Below, piece by piece: positions 58,456 to 64,000 of a stretch of DNA of 64,000 nt (the first letter of the stretch is position 1; each line of letters starts with the position of its first letter). This DNA comes from Platerodrilus igneus (Eukaryota > Arthropoda > Insecta > Coleoptera > Lycidae): positions 3,472,001 through 3,536,000 of the forward strand of contig JARFIW010000108.1 of the NCBI GenBank assembly GCA_036346225.1, written 5' to 3'. Under the pieces are notes generated by a model. That model made no database searches. It saw only the letters and a program-made list of their open reading frames with translations, and had not been told where the DNA came from. The position numbers and the translations under genes were made by a program.

Positions 58456-58708
58456 ATCTTATTAATGTTGGTGAAAGTTGCAACGATGCCAGCGTTTTTC
58501 TACAAATATTTAAAACATTTAAAACTATCAAAAATGGCAGTATATAACCTAAACTCATGTTCTAGAGGTTATGGGAATGTGTTTGTGTCAAATTATTTGC
58601 GTCTTAAGTTTAATCGTTTTATAAACTGCGCCTTTTTTTTCATATTAAAAACTGTTCTTACCAGAACAAATTCACGTAATTTTTACGTTCGCGAACTTGT
58701 TTTAGAAA

Positions 58709-59233
58709 ATGCCTGGAATGCACTTGGGTGCTAGGGGGAAGCAGCTTGTTACTAACTTGTACGAGTTTTTTGAACAAGAGAAGGTAAATGGGGGATCTTT
58801 TATTCCTGTATCAGCCGTCCGAGAGATAATCTACGAAATGTAATTCGTTATAAAATTAATTAATTTGATTTTATAGAGAGTTGCAGCTGCTCTCAAAATT
58901 AATCCGTCAACTATAACTATGGTAACCAAAACTATTCAAAATGGTGAATTATTGGATTCGAAAAAAAGAATTCCCAAGAAACCTGTAACTGTTGTTGATG
59001 AATTTACAGTGTGTGCAATTCGTAATGAAATTTTTTAAATTTATAACAGTCGTAAGTTCAAAGGATGTGATAAATCTTTAAATACACTGCTACGCAGAAT
59101 GGGATTTACATATCGTAAAGACAATCCCCGTCGTGCTCTCATAGAATTGCCTCATATTGCCCTTAAACGGTTTGAATTTTTCGTAAAGTATATGAGAATT
59201 AACCCATTATATCCTAGCGTTACATATATGTAA
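58709..59233 (+). pseudogene. Insect DDE transposase-like N-terminal fragment (HTH)
   Basis: From Met at 58709: RGKQLVTNLYEFFEQEK and VSAVRE, then an intron-like gap ending TTATAG at 58876, then RVAAALKINPSTITMVTK (helix-turn-helix). KKPVTVVDEFTVCAIRNEI and LRRMGFTYRKDNPRRALIE follow. I know this word order from a widespread insect family with an IS630/Tc1-like DDE domain after this region. One stop breaks the frame at 59036, the intron donor is abnormal (gag-ataatc), and the DDE part is absent, ending at 59233. Assignment rests on memory of the family. Confidence 0.62.
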
Positions 59234-59299
59234 CCATTACAGACACCTATTCAAACAAGTCTTCTGATTGTGATAAGGCTTTTACATGATAGATGGTGC

Positions 59300-59830
59300 T
59301 AGAGATAGGAGATAAATGCTATAAATTCATAGAGGCGAGGCAGTTTCATCTAGTCGTTGCCTAGATTCCGAAGCAGCAACATCTATCTACCACCGCCTCC
59401 GGGCGAACAAAGGTGAGCAGCGTAACGGTGACGACTTGTGGGAGTTCTCCAGCTATGCGGGGCGCCGAGGAATGGGTACACAAGTGAAGTCGTTGGGGAT
59501 GCACATCCGTCAGTCCTGTTAGACGAGCTACCTGACGATGGAGTGGCGAATAGCCATCCTGTCGGTCGAAAACTACAGGTCAGTGGACTCAGCATTCGGA
59601 TATCGTGTAGTTGGAGAGCAACCAAGGAAAGATCCGGGAAACTGCTCACTGCACTGCATCAAAACATGGGGATTCCGAGAGCAGGTCTCGAGGAATCAGA
59701 CCAACAAATTTATTAAGAAGTTCAACCAAGAAACAACACCACAACAACTCATCAATCATCATCAACAAGCCAAAAAACTCTTGGAATTATATGGCACTAA
59801 AACGACGCTGAGAGCGTCGCGCCTAGCTAC
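59300..59830 (+). other. GC-rich block of unknown nature
   Basis: Starts near ggtgctagagatagg and runs through 'ccgcctccgggcgaacaaagg' (cut), 'aacggtgacgacttgtggg' and 'cctgacgatggagtggcga' to a short CAA/CAT-rich end (59735-59775). Base composition is unlike its surroundings. Open frames 59438-59716 and 59538-60053 show nothing recognisable. It could be a non-LTR 5' region or a SINE-like unit. Confidence 0.45.
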
Positions 59831-60138
59831 TGTAGCGCAGTTTCATCTTTTCAAGTTGATTCTTGTTATTGAATGCATTTTTGAAAATAGTACAATATTT
59901 TTTGAGCTTGGATTTGTCCTTGAACCTAGTGTAAGTGTTATAAAAATTATATTTTGTGATAATCTAATACTTTTTATTGGTATTGGTGTAGTATACTGTA
60001 TCAGTTTCTCGATAGTCAAGCAACATTTAAATTTTACAAAAACTATCTCGTAATACATATTTTCAGCCTAAAGTGTGCGCTATATGTGACGCTAGGACAC
60101 TGTGAAATATTTTGAGTAAAATTGATATTTTATTGTAG

Positions 60139-60399
60139 GGGAATTACTTTACAAGAGGCTTTAGATATTGCATATACTGAAGATGTAAAGAAATATATTT
60201 TGAACCACTAGCAGTAAGCAGTCTTACGTATGAAGATTTAGGTAATGATGATTATAGCACCACACCAGACAATTTGAGTGGAAAACAATTGCAAAGTGGG
60301 GCTGAACTTGTTTTGTATAATAATAATAGAATTTGTCAAGATGATGTTTGCAAAGGAAAAAATAAATCGAAAGCTGACAACTTAATAGTACAACGTTAA
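60139..60399 (+). pseudogene. piggyBac N-terminal fragment
   Basis: After an acceptor-like tttattgtag, GITLQEALDIAYTED, then a one-base shift in a T run, then EPLAVSSLTYEDLGNDD and DNLSGKQLQSGAEL. This order (acidic region, then DNLSG.QL...AE) is typical of the N-terminus of piggyBac-derived proteins. The core domain does not follow. It is unrelated in position to the relics in the zinc-finger duplicons. Confidence 0.65.
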
Positions 60400-60529
60400 A
60401 GAAAGAGTACTTATTACACTACTCTGGTGATAGTTTATATGGTCGATAAAACAGATTACAAAGTATTACACTTTAGATGGTGATACATTTATATGGTGAT
60501 AGATAGTTCTTAAAAGTCGGTAATACAGT

Positions 60530-61222
60530 TACCAAAGTTCATAAGATACATCGCGCAAGCGCAATGGATAAAAAGCCATGCAACGCCCTGGCGGCCGGAA
60601 GCGCCAACCTTATGACAGGTTCGCGTGGCCAACTACCATGACGTCACCACTGCCAAATTTACATTGCGTAATAGTCGAAAATATAAAAAGTTAAATAAAC
60701 AGGTAACACAATTTACTCACATAAGATATCCAGCTTTCCCCAGGTACGCCTATCATCCTTCCGGGTCGATAATGAAGGTATTGCTCCCGGCTCCGGTGGT
60801 GTTAGCTGAGCATGGACATCCGGGTCATCTCAGGTCGTGGGCTGCTCCAGGGTCATATCGGTTTCCTAAATGTAGTGGAACGACAGGACAGGTTAATTAG
60901 GAAAGACAAAACAAAGATAAGCAAGGCAAGGGAATCTACATAATAAGATAAGATACGATACCGGCACGACTACTTCACTTCATAGTTTTAGACAAACAGC
61001 CACGATTCAGAGCGTCACCAAAACTTGTCCCCACTCTTTGTCTAGTATTGGTCTACCCCTCTAGGGTTGTGCGATCTGCGCAAACTCACTACTATGACGT
61101 ACGGAAGTACCGCCTAGTCTATTTAAAATTCCCGCGCACCGCGTATTTGAAATTATGGCGCGAAACTCCCGTATATCAAAAACTAACCTAAATACATGTT
61201 TAAGTGGCAATGGCACGTAACA
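60530..61222 (-). mobile_element. LTR of family A type, reversed
   Basis: On the minus strand it starts TGTTACGTGCCATTGCC at 61222 and carries 'gatatacgggagtttcgcgccat', 'aaatacgcggtgcgcgg' (both shared with the BEL 5' LTR at 9920), and 'gcgcttgcgcgatgtat' near its end. The terminal cgtaaga motif is worn. It follows the shared repeat at 61223-61535. Confidence 0.68.
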
Positions 61223-61535
61223 ATCGCGACAAAGCCACAAAAAAAAACTTAAAAAAAAGAAAAAGTCTGTTAGCACAGTAACAGCTTAAAATCTAAGTCC
61301 TATCTACCCTATATAAAACCTAACTTAAAACCTACAAAATGTTTATATAAGGCGCCACCTGGTTTTTTGACCGATAACACGTCTACCGAAGTACCAGGAA
61401 ACGGAATAGGTAGCCCCATAGTCTTTGACTACACTAATCACCGACAGCACAAATTTGTCGAGGAGCATGAAACACTACTTAAACTAACACGGGTGCGACA
61501 AGTCGCCTAAACTATCTAAACCTATCTAACTAAAG
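61223..61535 (-). repeat. Dispersed repeat directly upstream of an LTR
   Basis: Reverse-orientation counterpart of 17455-17764, with 'ccaggtggcgcc' and 'gtgtttcatgctcc' words in both. It meets the LTR at the same base in both places. Confidence 0.6.
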
Positions 61536-64000
61536 CTAACATAAAAGTTCTTATGTGCAAACACACATGAGTGTTGCATCGAAACTATTCTTCCTTTGGC
61601 AAGAAGTGCCCAAATTTAAAATGTTCATAGAGTGAGTCACTCTGCACTCTAGCAAATTTTGTTACTGGTACTTTGGTTTTCTAACGATGCACATTTAAAA
61701 CTTGTCCATGACATAGTTGTGAATCAACAAATTTACCAAAAGTACCACCTACTAAATCCTTATATGCTAACCTGACAAATTACATTTCTAAATCGGGTTA
61801 GCTTTTCACTTAAATTTCAGAAAAAATAATTCCACGTCTGGTCATAGATACCACACGTTAGGACGATAAAAAGATAAGACAAGATCTCAAATTGTTGTTA
61901 AAGATAGTAGATAAGATAATGATATTAAGCTTAAATTGTTATCCTCAAAGGTAATGAATAAGATAACGGTATTAAGCTTTAGTTGTTATTTGAGATACTG
62001 TAACGTATTTTTTTTCTTGTTACACCAAGCCTAATAAATTAATAATAAAACAGATAAATTTTAAAGCATTTAATTCGTAAATATTCAGCCAATAAAAATT
62101 AAAGTATAATGTTCATAATAACACATAGATTCTAGAAGATATATATTCTCAGACTTGTTACCAAGCGTTGTCCAGTTAATTATCAGCACTTTTGTTCCCA
62201 ACGTCGAAGAGTGAAGTCGCTTTTTGTAGACTAGAGATAAAAGTCAAGATGTCCCGACTAAAACACGAGGCGTCTAATAGAGTCAGAAAGAAGAACTTGA
62301 GTTGAGAACATGGAACAATAATATACATCATTTAAGACATGCAATATCTTATGGACATATCTACAACAACAATTTTCAATGTTAAATTATAATAAATTTT
62401 CGTCGCAATAATTTAAAGCAGGCAGTTATGGTTTCGTTCTATCTATTTAATACGCCGTATAGAAATGGTTTATTATACAAAGAATCTTGGTACTTCAAAC
62501 TTACAGATGATTAATACGCTGGAAAAATACAACAGCTGACGTCATGATTTTGCACCTGCAATTTATTTGGATACACGTGAGTGTTTGAAACTTTCCGTAA
62601 CTTTGAAAGTATTATAAATTATTATAAGATCTCCTACGTTGATTATTAGAATAACACAAATTTAAAGTAGTTTTTTAAAGTTAATAACACACCGAATAAA
62701 TATTTAGTTTATCAGTTACTTGTACACGCATTCAATGTGTGTCAAGATATTTAGAATGACAACTTGTGTCAGATAAAAAATAGTATAGATTCTGTTTCCT
62801 AATCTAGACGCCAGATGCAGTCTTGATTTAATTTTCACATTTTGTTTAAAAACATTAAGGTCATGTAAAAGCTTTTTATTGGTGCTGATATTCGTGTATA
62901 TTTTTTTGTGTAGACAATAGTTAAATTTGAGTAGTTGCATTTTATGATCGTTATTTTTCTGATGATCAATCTTTGTTGTAAATGGTCAAGGAAGCGCTTC
63001 AATGATTATAGTAAAAATAAAATCTTGTGATATGAACAAATAAATTATGATATGTTTGCTTAAACTAAAATTTTATAGAAATGATTAATTTATAAATATT
63101 TGTTTAGAAGGTTAAACTTCACTAAAATTCTTTTATAAAAAATTAATGACAAGATAGTAAGCATATATATTGCAGTCACATGTATATATATCCGATTTCT
63201 ACATATGAATAGAATTCATTTTGTTTCATTTGAATGAAGTTTTATTATTCTACATTTAAATTAAGAAAAGAAAATTAGAGCAAACCCTCATTAAGTAAAA
63301 GACAGAATAATGAAAATAAATCCCTTTAGTATTTCACAGATGTTTAAATTCATTTATTCTATTTTGGCATATGCTTTTGAAGACACAAATGGTGTCCATG
63401 TGGTGTTTTTGTTTGTTCACAGGTAAAGCTGAGACAACTGTTTGACATCTGGTGGTTGAGATTTTGGTAAGTGTGTGATAAAGAGTGAAATTCAAATTTT
63501 ATGGCTATGATAGTGGTGTTAAGATAAGGTTTTCGCATTTCCCTTATACAAACACAGTTAAATTTTGTTGGCACTTGTATTAAAAAATACGGTGGCGCCT
63601 ATTAAAAATATTTTTGGTCGATTATCCACCCATGACCCATGCTCATGATCTACCCAGAGCTAACACTCTACTAGCCGTTTAACCCCTAAGAGTTTTCTTT
63701 GTCTAAAGCCGTTTTCCATCTGACATTACCCTGGGCTTGGAGTCTAAAGAAGAAAATCTCGACCTAGTGACATCAGATTAAAAATAGAGAGTTTTAGTAT
63801 ATAGCTGATAGTCACGAGGATAAAGGGTAATAAACTTACAAAAGTTTTAATTACCCCCGTTTTTTAATTTAAAAACTAAAAACACTTACAATACTAGATA
63901 AGATAACGCGATATTAAGCTAAAGTGATTTTAAGAGATAGTAGGTAAAGTAACATGAATTTAAACAAAAGTTATTACTAAAGATAACCGGTAAGATAACG
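61536..64000. other. AT-rich stretch with GATAAG-type repeats, no gene
   Basis: 61728-61935 is the second copy of the repeat at 36818-37026. Around 61900-61990 and again at 63890-64000 a unit of about 50 bases with 'gataagataacg.tattaagct' recurs. The short open frames (62716-62940, 63359-63574) show nothing recognisable. Confidence 0.45.

Overview
This 64 kb window looks like intergenic, transposon-packed chromosome of an arthropod, most likely an insect. It is AT-rich, and the short introns I can place (49 to 287 bases) have GT-AG ends. The mobile elements are RTE and Jockey-type non-LTR elements, BEL/Pao and Gypsy LTR elements including LTRs with AGTTA ends, PIF/Harbinger, hAT, piggyBac and a foldback element. 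I see no bacterial operon, CRISPR array, rRNA or functional tRNA, and I cannot name the species.

The only candidate host genes are three related C2H2 zinc-finger genes, all on the minus strand, with starts at 542, 26179 and 51652. All three begin Met-Met-Gln. They share a conserved upstream stretch, and copies 2 and 3 also share decaying finger tails and an old piggyBac relic downstream. They are therefore descendants of one segmental duplication. The fingers are 28-residue repeats whose DNA-contacting positions vary. Copy 2 was later invaded by a complete 3.5 kb PIF/Harbinger element (two multi-exon genes, intact on paper) and a tRNA-derived SINE. Copy 3 was invaded at nearly the same place by a 3.8 kb foldback element.

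Layout: 1-542 zinc-finger gene 1 (partial). 830-2790 RTE relic. 3039-3213 large hairpin. 8635-9919 Jockey relic split by a solo LTR. 9920-14815 BEL/Pao relic split by a 1.56 kb solo LTR. 14936-15943 hAT derivative. 16197-18370 LTR fragments. 18640-26290 zinc-finger duplicon 2. 26735-36817 a 174-bp satellite containing an AGTTA-type solo LTR, itself containing a near-complete 8.45 kb Gypsy element. 36818-44717 nested LTR pieces, a short inverted-repeat element and an integrase fragment. 44980-51830 zinc-finger duplicon 3. 51830-64000 a second AGTTA-type solo LTR, a THAP fragment, a transposase N-terminus, a piggyBac fragment and LTR pieces.

Target-site duplications can be read directly for most insertions: AGAT, GCCT, ATTTGAAC, TGA, ACTT, CGCG/GGCG, ATAT, AGGC, ACGT, TA and GACG. 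In two cases mental removal of the insertion restores the reading frame of the host retroelement. The two LTRs of the Gypsy element differ by one substitution and eight one-base indels, seven of them in base runs. Many one-base frameshifts in this window may therefore be long-read assembly errors rather than real mutations.
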